Source: Chromobotia macracanthus
Lineage: Eukaryota; Chordata; Actinopteri; Cypriniformes; Botiidae
Direction of reading: 5' to 3'
Assembly (NCBI GenBank): GCA_036877525.1
Contig: JAZGTH010000004.1
Span: forward strand, 14,092,001-14,156,000
DNA length: 64,000 nucleotides
Positions 13,601 through 27,075 of the stretch are shown piece by piece. A program made the translations under genes and the position numbers. The notes beneath the pieces were generated by a model, which saw only the letters and a list, made by a program, of their open reading frames with translations, was not told the DNA's origin and did no database searches. The stretch's first letter is position 1; every line of letters begins with the position of its first letter.

Positions 13601-16600
13601 GCACAACACATGGGCCTTTAGATGAATAGGGTGGAGTAAATCATGATTGCCTAAAACTGTTTGACAACAGTTGTCTTAATCTTCTATAAGCTTCATCCAT
13701 TTACGTCAGTTTGTTAGTGTCACATAGCCAGACTTTGACCTGTCAATGCTTAGTGTGTTCACACTGCCAACTTAGACAGACAGACGAGGCTCATCTGACA
13801 ACAACAACAAATACAAATGCAGTGTGTTTATATTAAACTATGATTTCATCTAGTCTAGGCAGCATTGTCTTTTCTGCATAGTTTTTAGGCCATGCCATGG
13901 CATTTTTACAGTGTGTGTGTGTGAAAAAGCCTTTTTCCAGGCTGTCTTGATTACTATATGTGACACCTCACCTGAGCTGTTTGTAGGTCGCTAAGCTTCA
14001 CATTTCATCAGCGTCCAGCCCATCTGCCATAAATGGACACAGGTGGTGTGTAGTGTAAGACACAATAAATCACAGTGTGGCTATCTGGCTCCGCTATCCA
14101 ACAACACTGTGTGTGGTTTAAGAGTATTTTTCAACTGAAGGCAACCTATATGAACAACCTGTATGAATCTCTGCTTAAAACAGTGGCTCATGGTTGTTTA
14201 TAGTGTTATATATATAAGTGTATATAAAGTGTTTTCTAATAAATGTACATTTAATCTGTGGTCTATAATATGTACACTGTTGCATGAGTGTTTACGGCCC
14301 TTTGAATGATCTGTAAGAGGAAGTGAGGTCAGACAACACTTTTGAGCTTTTATGGCTCAGACATCCTAAGAGATGTTGCTTCTAGGGTGCTGACTTCAGA
14401 CAGCATGGCAGGGGTGTCATTTGGACTGTAGAAATGAGCCATCCTCCCTGTTGATGGAAGAGCTGTTGGTTTATCAGAGCCAATGACCAGTCACTAATAG
14501 AGTCAAACATCAGCAAGCAATCCAGAAGTTTGCAATCGTTTTGGGCAACATAGTTTTACAATAGTTTAACTAAAATTATTATTATAAAAGTATTTAACTC
14601 TGTTATAGTTCTAAAGTAATTGATCATTTACCAGACACTTTTACCACTAATCTTAGCCTCAGACCCATGCATCTCACACACAAATATGGAAAATACTGAT
14701 TCTAAAAGTGTATAAATGTATGATGTATAGTCAAAGATCTGGGTACGCAACCTTAGTACAGGCCCAGCCCCAGCCCCACTAAATTAGTCTGAGAAAAAAT
14801 TTCCCCCAGAAATTGTCATTGTTTACTCAAAGTATATGATTTATTTCTTCTTTGGAGCACAAAAATAACTTTAAAGCACATTCATTAAAAGATCTACATG
14901 TGTTTCTTTGTATAATGTAAGTCTTGGAAATAATATAAGGGTAAATAAATGAGTGAACATTTATGGGTGAACTAGTCTTACAATAATATGACTCGCTTCT
15001 TTTAGTGCTCAAACCTGCAACCTTCTGTACTAACCCATTGCTTTCACAATGATACCTACAGGCAAACAATAGTCTCTCTTTCATAGAGAGAGGTCTTTGT
15101 TCTTGTGGATTGTACAATATTAGCTATTCTCAATTTATAGTGGAATGATGTAATAATGTTGTGTTTTTGTTTTCAGTATCAATAAATGTTGTTTACATGT
15201 GAATGTGTGTAGGAGGCAGACACTGATGATAATCAGGGCATGCTGGGGTTCGAGGAGTTCTGCTCTTTCTATAAGATGTCAACACGGCGAGACCTTTACC
15301 TGCTCATGCTAACCTACAGTAAACACAAAGACCACCTGGACACAGACGATCTCACCCGCTTCCTGGTGACTGAACAAAAGGTGAGGCGTGATTGGTCCCA
15401 ACAGGGACTGTGAAGAATCAGTCATGTGTGATTTTATATCCTCTATTCAACTCATGCATGTCATTTCATAAGTCTGATGAAAATACAGTGTGACCTCTTG
15501 ACGCTAATGTGTCTATAGGTGTTTTTTTCCAACATTTGGGAAAGAATTTCCTCTCACACTATTAAATTTCTTCTAAACAGCACCCTATTCAATAAGACCT
15601 CTCAAAGGATGGCTTAAGCTTTATAAAAAATGTTTTTTAATGATCTGAAACATTAAGATTACATTAGCAAGGATATTGAAAGACCACATAACCTGATAAG
15701 GCATTGTATTAACAGGCTTAAAATCCATAAAGACCATTAAATCTGATTAATGGAAAATGCTTTTTATTCACTTCGACTGCGGCCTGTCTGCACCATAGAA
15801 ATAGAATAAGCCACCTGCCCATAAAAAGTTTGAGGTCAAGATAATCAAATTATAAAAGAAAAAAAAAATACTTCATAAGTCACAGTGTTTGTAGAAGAAA
15901 ACCAAAATACACTTTTAATAACCAAAACTCAGAAATTCAGGAGACCAGGATAGCACAAAACACAATAATCAAAAGCAAACATCAAACAAGGACTGACCAA
16001 CAACAAAACAAAACTAGGGAGTAGATATACACAGGGTAACTAAACTACAAACAGGTGAAAACGGTAACTATGGCAACAGAGTAGGAGCTAATGAAGAACT
16101 AATTAGAACTAAACAGGGTAATGACTAAATTGACTAAATTCGGTGTGATGGGCTGGGAGGACCCAAGTGCAGCCAGGGGATCAGCCTTCCAGAGCCTAGC
16201 TAATGGTGAAGGTGCCTGAGTAGGATCCAAAGAGCTGGAGGATGTAACCAAGTGTGGCGAAGCCACGGAGCTGGGTAGGACCAGCAAAGATGAGGGAGCC
16301 AAGGAGCTGGGCTGGACCAGCGGAGACGGGGGAGCCAGAGGGGTGGGGGGAACCAGCAGTAAATCCAGAAAACATGGGGTGGACAGGATACAGGGTTGGA
16401 CAGGGTCATCCAAAAGATCCACTGCAACAGGTTGGGAGAGCTTGAGTTCAGTGGCAGGAATTAGGGTGGAAGATGGCTCTGCACCTCATGAGTCGGGTCT
16501 CTTCTGCTGAGGCAGAGCGGATGTTGCACTCGTGGGGTTTGCAACATGATTTTGCGGAGGAGCAGTGGGAGACCACCTTTTCCCTCGCGCTCTCCGCCGA

Positions 16601-19600
16601 ATCGCATGAGCACATGCAGCTCATGCACAAAGTAGTATTACATATATCCAATGTCCATAGATGAAATCTATATTGACATATAATCTACCCCATACATTAT
16701 ATATATACAATTATAATTATATTATAATGTGTAATATATAAAAACATTTTAAAAACACAAAAAGATACAAAACAGATTTCTCTTGCCAGTCCGCAGGCAC
16801 TTTCAGGCAGCGTTGAAACCTCTGCCCAGTTTGTCCCTATGGCTGTTAAGTACAGTAGAGAGAGGGTACAGAATTCTATTTGCCTCCCATCCTTCTCATT
16901 TCAATGGCATTTTGCAGAATGTAGAAGAGCAGCATTTAGTGTTGGCCTGTTTATTAGAGACTCTCTTGGCGAAAAGGACTATGTGTTCCCCTTTACATGA
17001 GAGATCTGTGCTTTTACAGCTGATATTTTATAGTGCCCAAAAGGACGGGGGTTGCGTCCAGTTCTGGATTTGCTTCATTTAATCACTTTCTAAGGAAATG
17101 CAGATTCAAGATGTTGATGCTCAAGCAGATTGTATGTCAAATTCAGTCCGAGGGCCAGTTTGTCACGATAGATCTGAAGGACGGGTTCTTTCACATCGAT
17201 TTTGCCAGAACACAGGAAGTTTTTCAGGTTCATTTTCTGGGACAAAGCTTACCAATATCGAGTGCTTCCTTCCTTTCAGCCTAGCCCTATCACCTCGCAC
17301 CTTCATGATGTGCATGGATGCAGCCCTGGCTCCTTTGGAGGTGCTTAGGGCTGAGACTCAACCCCAAAAAGAGTATGCTTTTTCATGTCCAGAGAACTAC
17401 TTTTCTAGGGGTAATTTGTGACTCTACTATGATGTGGGCACAAGTGTCTCCTGCACGTGTGAAGTTGATCTTTGCTGCTGTGGCAGTATTCGGCTAGGCT
17501 GGCACCTGACAGTCCTCCAGGTTCAGAGGCTGTTAGGATTCATGGCAGCAGTGGCCAATGTGATTCCGTTGGGCCTGCTGCACATGAGACCGTTTCAGTT
17601 CTGGCTAAGGAAAGATGGGTTAATCCCAAAATCCACCCAAGGGTGGTAAGGGTTACACGCTGAAGGCTTTGTGCCATTTCTATGTAGCTCAGACCCGGTT
17701 TTTACCTTGGGTCTCACTCCCGGCTAAGGAAAAATGGGTTTCATCCCAAAATCCACCTGCTAAGGGTGGTAAGTGTTACACACCAAGGAGTTCGTACCCT
17801 TTCTATGTGGCTCAGACCCTGGGTCCCACTCTTGACTAAAAAATTAAAAAAATATGTTAATTAATCCTAAAATCCACCCGCTAAGGTTGGTAAGAGTTAC
17901 ATGGCAAGGGCTTTGTACCCTTCTATGTGGCTTAGACCCCAGTCACCTTGGGTCCCACTCTAGGAACATTATGCCATTGCAGGATTCTTACGACAGCCAC
18001 TTCCCTCATGGGCTGGGGTGTGGTTCTCGTTGGCCGCCCAGTCTGTAGTTGGTGAGAGGGCCCTTGTCTCTCCTGTCACATAACTGCCTGGAAATGTGTT
18101 TCAGAACCAGAAACACTTCCTCCCACATATCAAGGGCCAACACTTCTTAGTCCATATGGACAACACGATGCAAATCTTTGAGCAGATATTCTGTCGAGGC
18201 AGGGGCTGTGATCTGGGAAATGGAGGCTCAGTCATGAGTGGTGGAGTCCATTTGGTAGAGGTATGACTGATAGGAAGTGGATTTGTTTGCCTCTGATGAG
18301 TCGACACACTGTCCCCTCTGGTTCAGCCTCACTTATGGGGCTGGATGCCATGGTGCAGATGTGGCTTAGGGGTTTATCATCTGTGCCCCTAGAGTCAGCT
18401 TTAGAGTCAGATAAGTTCCTGACTCTTAAGGTGGCTCCACTTTCTTTTAGCTCTTACGTCGCTCAAAAGGGAAAGGGATCTTCCTGTTTGGATATGCCCC
18501 TGGCTTTAAGCCATTTTGCACCATAGACCATCCCTAAGGTGCCCACTGCGGCTGGTCACCTACTTGTACTCTGTTCTCTGCCATTTGAGTCGCCAGATCA
18601 GGAAAGGCTTCATTACTGTGTCCAGTTAGAGCTTTGAGGATCTAGCCACTCAGGCCAGTGGCGTAAAACCTCTTGGCTCTTAGTCTGTTTTTGGTGGCCA
18701 CAACTGAGATAATGCGATCACAAAACAGTGCTTATCTCACTGGGTCACACATGCTATTACCCTGGCTTACGAGGCCTGTGACTCAGTCACCTTTGGGCAT
18801 AAAGAGCCCATTGTACCAGGGGTGTAGCATCATCTAAAGCTCTGTCTATGGGAGCATCTCTAAGTGATGTTTGTGCTGCGACAAGCTGGTCCTCTCCACA
18901 CAAATGTATTCAATTTTACAGCTTAGACTTGAATTCAACTCCAGGCACTTAGGTCCTCCTGGATTGACAAGTCTAAGTCTGCTCCTGATGTTTTTGTGCC
19001 AATTTTCACAGCATTTGGGGCAGGCCTTCACTCACTGTGGCATAGTGGGTATTACTTCTCCATAGCGTCAAGATGATGCAGTGTCAAGTTCCCTTGAAAG
19101 GGAATGTCTCAGGTTACATATGTAACCCAGTTCCCTGAGATATGGAATGGGACACTGCATCGCTTTGCCACACTTCAATCTTGCCTTCACTGCCTTCGTT
19201 AAGACTGGAAGCTGAGGTATTTTGCAGGCACCTTTTAAAGACATTGTGGCGCGCAATGCTACCTCCTTGACATGACCTTGACCTTCCTATAAATAGGCCT
19301 GATTTTACATGTATTCAGACTTGTGCGCACCTGAAGCGCATTCCCCATAGCATCAAGCGAACGCAGCATCTTGTTCCCATCTCAGGGAACCGGGTTACAT
19401 ACCTGAGACGTTTGCTGGTTCTCGACCCTGCCTGTGTTGACCTATCTGAATAAAGCTGCAAATGGAGTCATCGTTACACCTATACTGATTTATTTAATCA
19501 TTGTCTCAAAGAATCTATACATACAAATATTCAAACATCTATACAAGTTTGAATATTTGAAATAAGTATTTTTGTTCTGTTTTGTTGTGGGTGATGTTCA

Positions 19601-22600
19601 TTAATCCTAGTATTGTAACTTTATTTGCAAAATGACTTCTAGTGGTAAACATTCTTATTATTAGAAATTGCAAATCAAATTCCTATGTATTGTTTGATTT
19701 AAGTGGTGTTTTAATTAAGTGGATGTCAGAATGCTAAAATAACATTTCAGGCGTACATTAAAATCACATTAGAAAGTTAGAGTGTGTTCACGTGCAGCCA
19801 CTAAAACATCAGCAAGTGATTGCAACAAAATGTCTCATCATTTTTCATTTTTTTTTCCATCTCAAGCAGACAGTGTTGTTTACATCTTTTCACCACAACA
19901 CACACTCGATTTTAATTTGTCTGAAGCTGTTAGCAGTCCTTCATCACACACCAATCTTAATTTTTTAATGGACCATGCAAAATAATCCTGAAAGTAGGAT
20001 CAACCCAGCCAGCTAACAATTTTAGGTTGTAAGAATGTTAGGAACAAAAGGAACAAAAACAATAAAAATGTTTTTTGATAACTTTATCAAAATCTCATCA
20101 CTAAACAGTCCATTAAATCAGCAGCTGTTGGGTTTAACTGTCAGATTCCAGAGTGACAATTATGGACTAGACGGATGCTCTCCATGAGATTCATTATTAC
20201 ACATTTCATTTCCTGAAAAACATGTTGGTGTTTATTTGTCTTTCAGATGACCAACGTCACAAAAGAGCATTGCCTGGAGATTGTTTCCAAGTTTGAGCCC
20301 TGCCCTGAGAACCAGAATCTGGGCTTCCTGGGTATAGATGGTACTGACTTTATAAATTGCTTAAAAAATCTTTATTGTTCAGTAGCTGAGGAGGTCTAAT
20401 AGATAATAATGTTTCTAAAGGATAGTACCAACATCTAAAATGTTTCTCCTACAGTTTGTCCTAAAATAATAAAAATTAAATCAATTGTTGGGTTACAGTG
20501 AGACTAAAAAGCTATAAATAGAAAATGGACAGCAAAACTTATGTATCTTGCTCTCATATTTGATGAGAAATGTTCTTATTGTTCTAAGAGTTCCCTATTA
20601 AAATATCAGACCCTTGCAAGTGAAACTAGGGGATTTATTTCAGGAGAAACATCTGAGAAGCAATAGACTCCATTTGGTTTCTGTTTAACCTCATTGCTCA
20701 TTGCTCTGGGAGAACAGAATAAAATATTAAATAGATTAAGTAGATTATTGGATCTTTAACCATCAGTAGATCATTGGATTATTAAGTCTACAAAGCATTC
20801 AGTTTTTCATCTTACTGCAGTGCTACCACAAACAAGATCATGAGATGATTGAGCATTGTGGAATATAAGAGCACTTGTTACTAACTGCTCTATTGTACTT
20901 CACCTCACAGGTTTTACCAATTACATGCGGAGTCCAGCTGGAGACATCTTCAATCCTGAGCACTACAAGGTCAACCAGGACATGACACAGCCCCTCAATA
21001 ATTACTTCATTGCTTCCTCTCATAATACGTACCTGATGGGTGACCAACTGATGTCACAATCTTGTGTGGATATGTATGCCTGGGTCCTGCAAGCCGGCTG
21101 CAGATGTGTTGAGGGTGAGACTGGCTGCCTTTGGTGTTTTCACATATTGACGTTATTTGATTCTGTTCTGTAAAACTATTGTTGTTTTTTGTGGTCCTTC
21201 AGTGGACTGTTGGGATGGTCCCGATGGAGAACCGATTGTACATCATGGCTACACCTTGACCACCAAAATCCTCTTTAAAGATGTGATTGAGACCATCAAC
21301 AAATATGCATTCATTAAAAACCAGTAAGAGACAATTGATGTCTGGATATGGGGGTAAATATAAATAGGATTTCCAAGAAACATTCTTTCTACATCACATA
21401 CCATATTATGTACTATACAAAACCAAAGGGGCTGTTCTTATGCAGTTGATTCTGGGGTTTAGCGGGCTGTTTGAGAATGTGGCTATTGTCACTAAAATTC
21501 ATAAGTACTTTAGAGAGTTCAGACCAGCATGGAAGAGTTGTGCTAGTGTTTGAAATATCTTCTGTAAAAAAGAGCAGAACAGTCAGACTGTATGCTTCTA
21601 AAGTCTCTTAACATTCAATCAAGCTTTAATCCTGAAGGAGTATTGCCTGAAGCAGTGAGTAAAGAATGGTCAACACAGCTCACAGGAACATAGAACCCCA
21701 ACAGTCCAGTGTGTGTGCGCATGTCTGTGTGTGTAAGTGTATTTCACACTGAGCATGTTTCTACAAGACTTCCTAGCTAAGGTTTTAAGGTGGTGTTGCT
21801 AAAGGTAACGATTCAGTAAAGCTACATGCTGTCAGGTATCCTAGATGTCTCTGTAAAGAAAATCTATTCTTAGACACTGCCTCTCAACACTGCCAGCAAA
21901 TCAGATGTGATATGTGTACATTTGGCTTGTTGTTTGATTAAAGTTTAGAAACTGCAACAACAGTAAAATGGTACATTTAAAGCAAGACACATGAGTGATA
22001 CCCCGATGGGTTTACCATGTCCTGCAGTCAATGTGTGTTATAAATAAACCTAGACAGAGACTGGTGATTATGTTGGTGTGTTTGTCAGGTATCCTGTGAT
22101 TATGTCCATTGAGAACCACTGCAGCATTCCTCAGCAGCAGAAGATAGCTCAGTGTCTGACTGAAGTTTTGGGTGAGAAACTGGATGTCTCCTTTATCTTC
22201 ACCGATCTGTCTTCATCTCGACTTCTGCCCTCACCTGAAGAACTGAAGGGCAAAGTACTTATCAAGGTGACTCACATCATAACATCTGTACATCAGCACA
22301 AGTGAATCTTTGATGATGAGTGTTTAGACCTTTTTGGATACACTCATCATGTAATTCAGCAGGTGTGACTGCATGTGCATTACTGGAAAAAATAGTTTTA
22401 AAGAATTATTCATCAGGGTTATTTGCATGTAGAAAACATAGGTATCAAAATTAAAAATGCAAAAATAAATTTTTGAAATGTTTAAATAGCTGTTAAATAA
22501 TCAGGGAATGTAAATGAAGATTTCAAGATGATGTAACTGATGCATGATAGTTTAAGATGATTTTTCTTTTTTCATTATCTTTTCTTTTGATATGACCTTA

Positions 22601-25600
22601 TTTCTTTGCCAGAGTTTCAGAGTTTCTTTTTGAGAGTATAAATAGCATGGAATGATTTGCTGCTTCTTAAAATGTAAGGGAGGAAATTGGACCATAGATT
22701 CAGCTGTTCAGCAAACAGGCAATTTGGGATTATAATTGGAGGGCAGACTAATGTTCTAGAGAGTAAATCTTGAAGCCCAGTCTGGGCTAGATGCTGGTAT
22801 TGATATATTAGTCCACACACACTACCAGCCATCTGCAGTGAATACAAAACCTGGAGCTGGGTGAACTCTTGACTGATCTACATGTCATGAAGCTAAGTAA
22901 ATTATACTGTTTAGCCAATTAAACAGGTTATAGAAAGACAAAATGACTGTTTCTCATTACAAGCTAAGTCAGGGTAAAAAATCATGGTGGTATAAATATG
23001 TCAGTCATTTTTATTATCATACATCACCAGCACAGGCTAAAACATCTTGGTTACAGATGTAACCCTTGTTCCCTGATTGAGGGAATGAGACATTGTGTCG
23101 ATGATGACACTAGGGGTTCATTCCTGGGAGCCCAATCATTTCTGATCTTTTATATAAAGCCAATAAAAATTAGCAAGAACAATTTGTCTGCCAATTTCTG
23201 GGTATATCTGGGTATATAAGTGGGCTGGCGTGCAACACTCGCTCAAATATTGTGCTGAGGAGTTGCAGATATGTCATGACCCTCAGAGGTGCAGTTCAGT
23301 ACTGTGGCATGAGGGACACAACGTCTCATTCCCTCTGTCAGGGAACAAGGGTTATATACATAACCAAGACATTCCCTTTCTGTCAGTCACTCAATGTTGT
23401 GTCAATGACGACACTAGGGGTTCCTACAGGGATGTACTGGTATGCTCATTCCTCAAAGGCAAACCGAAGGAAATGGCCTATATCGAGGGACGATCAACAC
23501 ATAAAGATACGTGTCCTTCAGGTCTATAAATGCAAACCAATCCTGCTGGCAGATCAGCGAAATGATGTGCTTCTAAGTGAGCATCCTGAAGGACAATCTG
23601 TGGAGTGCTCGATTCAGGGTTCGCAGGTCCAGGATTGGTCACAGCCCTTTCCCTTTATTGGACACGATAAGGTAGGGGCTGTAAAAGCCCCTGTTCATCT
23701 CGGCTGAAGGAACGATTTAGCTTTCTGGCGAGAAGCAGACTTCCAGAGAGTGTAAGGCCTGACAGACCTGGCTACCTGGTCTTGATCTCACCCGCCAAGG
23801 ACAGAACAGCTGCTGCACCATCATCGACATGACGTTGAGTGAATTAAGAAGTTAATTCTTTTATCGTCGATCATTGTTTGACGATCTATATATTTTCCTG
23901 TCAGTCACAAGTAGCCTCTTGGCACAGTACTTAATATGGTCAAACGTAAATGCAGTGTTCTGATTGGCTGATGATCTGATTTGTTACAGGTTAATGCCTG
24001 TGTAAACTTGGTCTGTGTGAAGTTCCTACTCGGCTGCTGTGTTTAATTGAATCTGCTGACTCATAGCTGTCTGAACTCCTATTGGTAGTTGCTGCAAACC
24101 AGCTGTGTTGCTGCTCATTTGCATACAGCTAAACTCTGTCAAACTTTGTTGCAGCACTTGCTGTTGGCTTAAATCATTGTCAGTGTAAATGGTCTGTTTA
24201 ATCACATTTAATATAAACACTCTGGATGTTGCTGATATAACTTAATGTCAGTGAGACTCGCACACATAACGTGATGTGATGTTGATGAGTGCCACGTTTT
24301 CTCTATATACATTATATGCTGCAATGTATGTAAATAAAATGACACATTAACACACTCACTAAAATAAGAACTGAGCATTTCACGCAGACTACACAACACT
24401 GCATAAGAAAAATCAGAATAGACACAGATCAAGGCACAGTAACAGGCATCAGGCATCGTTTTGAATTTGCAAGTGGGCAGGATTCCAGGTTTTTGTGGAA
24501 AGATTTAGTGTGTGATTGTAGTTGTTGTCAGTACAATTATAAAGTATTGAGAGGTCTGATGGCTTAGGGGACAAAACTGACATGCAGTTTGACTGTGAGG
24601 GCCCGAATGCATCTCTACCTTCTGCTAGATGGAAAAAGGGTGCTAATCCAGCCATGCCCTAGCAACCATTTAGAGCACTCTAGCAACCAAAATGAATAGC
24701 ATCTCAGCACCAGAAAATTAACATATGAATGTTGTGATTCAGTTATACTGCATCTGTCTCTGTTTGATATGAAGTTATGATGGGAGAAAGTATTTCAACA
24801 TCAAAACCTTTCCACCCATCACCTTTGATTTAGAACATTCAATAAACATTTACTATTATATGAATTCAAAAATATCTATTGCATTTTAACACCCTGCATT
24901 TTAACACCCCAATTTTTGCTGTGGTGTCACAGGGTAAAAAACTACCCTCAAACATCGATGAGAATGCAGAAGAGGGGGAGGTGTCTGATGAGGACAGTGC
25001 AGATGAGATGGAGGATGACTGTAAACTCATAAATGGAGAGGTAATCACACAAGTCTCACACCAACTTAATGTAAGATCCAACATTTAAGTTAAAAAATAA
25101 AATCAAAATCGACACTGTTCTCTTGAAAAAATCTCTCTGGTCTTTTTGTTTTTGTCTTTTTGTGTCATCAGTGCTGTTATATGTTTATCATAATGTTATA
25201 ACTTTGTCTGCCTCTGAACAGGTAAACAGGGTAAAACCAATAGACGGATGTGTGTGTGAATCAAAAGAGCTAACTCCCATGTCTCTATGATGTTCTGGTA
25301 CTAAGATATAGCTAATTCATGTTGTTTTCTAGGATGCTCTAAATGGTTGCTAGGACATTGCTGGACAGTTTCCATGGTAATAATTAAAGACTACTTAGTC
25401 AGTGTTAGTCAAAAGAGGCCACACACTTGTCTCTATGATGTTCTGATGGCTCTGACCTGGAAGTCAATGGGGTCATTGCTAGAGCATGGCTATGAAGGTG
25501 AAATGCCACCATTTGTTTCTGTTTACTATGCCAAGCAATATGAGCCCACCCCCAAGTCTCTACGACATTCTAATGCAGAGCTATAACATCACAAAATTTA

Positions 25601-27015
25601 GCCCAATGTTAAGTCTATGGAATTTTTCGGCTACTTTTTTGCATGGCCTAAAAACATCGTACACCCAATCACTTGTTAAAGTCACAGGAGAATAATACTG
25701 ATGCTTTGTATTTATACAACACATTTATACAAAAATAATACACTATAATAATACATGAAAGTAATACACTAAAGTTTTGTGAAAATACAGCATCAAGTCC
25801 TATTGACGTGCTTGCCTTATAATTATTTACACGGTGCATAATAACCATTTGATCAGTCAAAAAGCTTTTAATAACTCTTTGTTACGAGTGTCTCTACATG
25901 GTATATAACACATTTCCTACAGATTGGACAAATTTGTAGGATGAGTTAAAAATTTAATAATTTTTTTTACATTTTTGTTTTTTATTAAATTGGGCAGACA
26001 GGATGTATGGTAGAATATGGCAAATTTGGTATCTTAGGACTCTGCGTAAGCCAACAAATCTAATGATATAAGTTAAATGACAATATGTTGAATTTTTCAT
26101 AAGGATTTTCATAAATTTTATTATGTCTCCTGACCACTAGTGGGTACTGACCTAAAACTTTACAGGTCCTCTCAGAAAATGGCCTCAAAGAACCATACCG
26201 AGTTTTCTGATGGTACGTTTATACGTTTGACACTGGGCACCCAAATGGCCAACCATGGAAATTGGATATTGTTCGACTCAGCATGCTCAAGCTCAAGGAA
26301 CTGGGGCTTGACCCCTAATCACCACTAGACACCTGGAGTATATCAATTTCATACTCACTTTTACGTTCACAGATTTTGACCCTGGCATTTACTCCCATTC
26401 AATTGCAAACCCAACATAGACCCAACATCTGTTGCAAATGGATGTTGCAGGTCCTGATGCGTTCGAAGTGGGTGGCAGTTCGTTGGGTCCTTCCCGACGT
26501 CGGATTGGTCAACGAAGACAGACGAACTGAGCCGAAGTAAACACCGCCAGAAAGGCTGTCTCGGAGAGTGAGGCAGGGCTCGAGAGGATGTGCAGTGAGT
26601 GGGTGAGGGAGAAAGCGTGCGAAGTTTGCTCTGCATGGTGGACTTTTAACCCTGGGTGTACCACACCACTTGAGGGCTGATAGACCAATAATGAGGTGTA
26701 TACTGAGGCGGGAAAAGAGTTTCTTTGTCCTGCTTAAGACATCATTTACATGTCCCTCATGTTGCTGGAAAGTTTGTGCGCTTTAGCTGAATCTAAAATA
26801 ATAAGTGTATGAGGCCAGATACATTCATACCTTATACCGCATTAGTCAGCAAATCCAGAGAGGATCATTTAGGATGTAAACATGACCAGGTTTGACACAT
26901 TAATATGCAATTTACCTTGAAAATATGCGTACAAGTAGAATACTTGTCAGACTATATATATGCCAAGGCCCCATAGACGATGGAGGTTAATATGGGGAGA
27001 CATACAATCAAGAAC

Positions 27016-27075
<60 letters not shown>

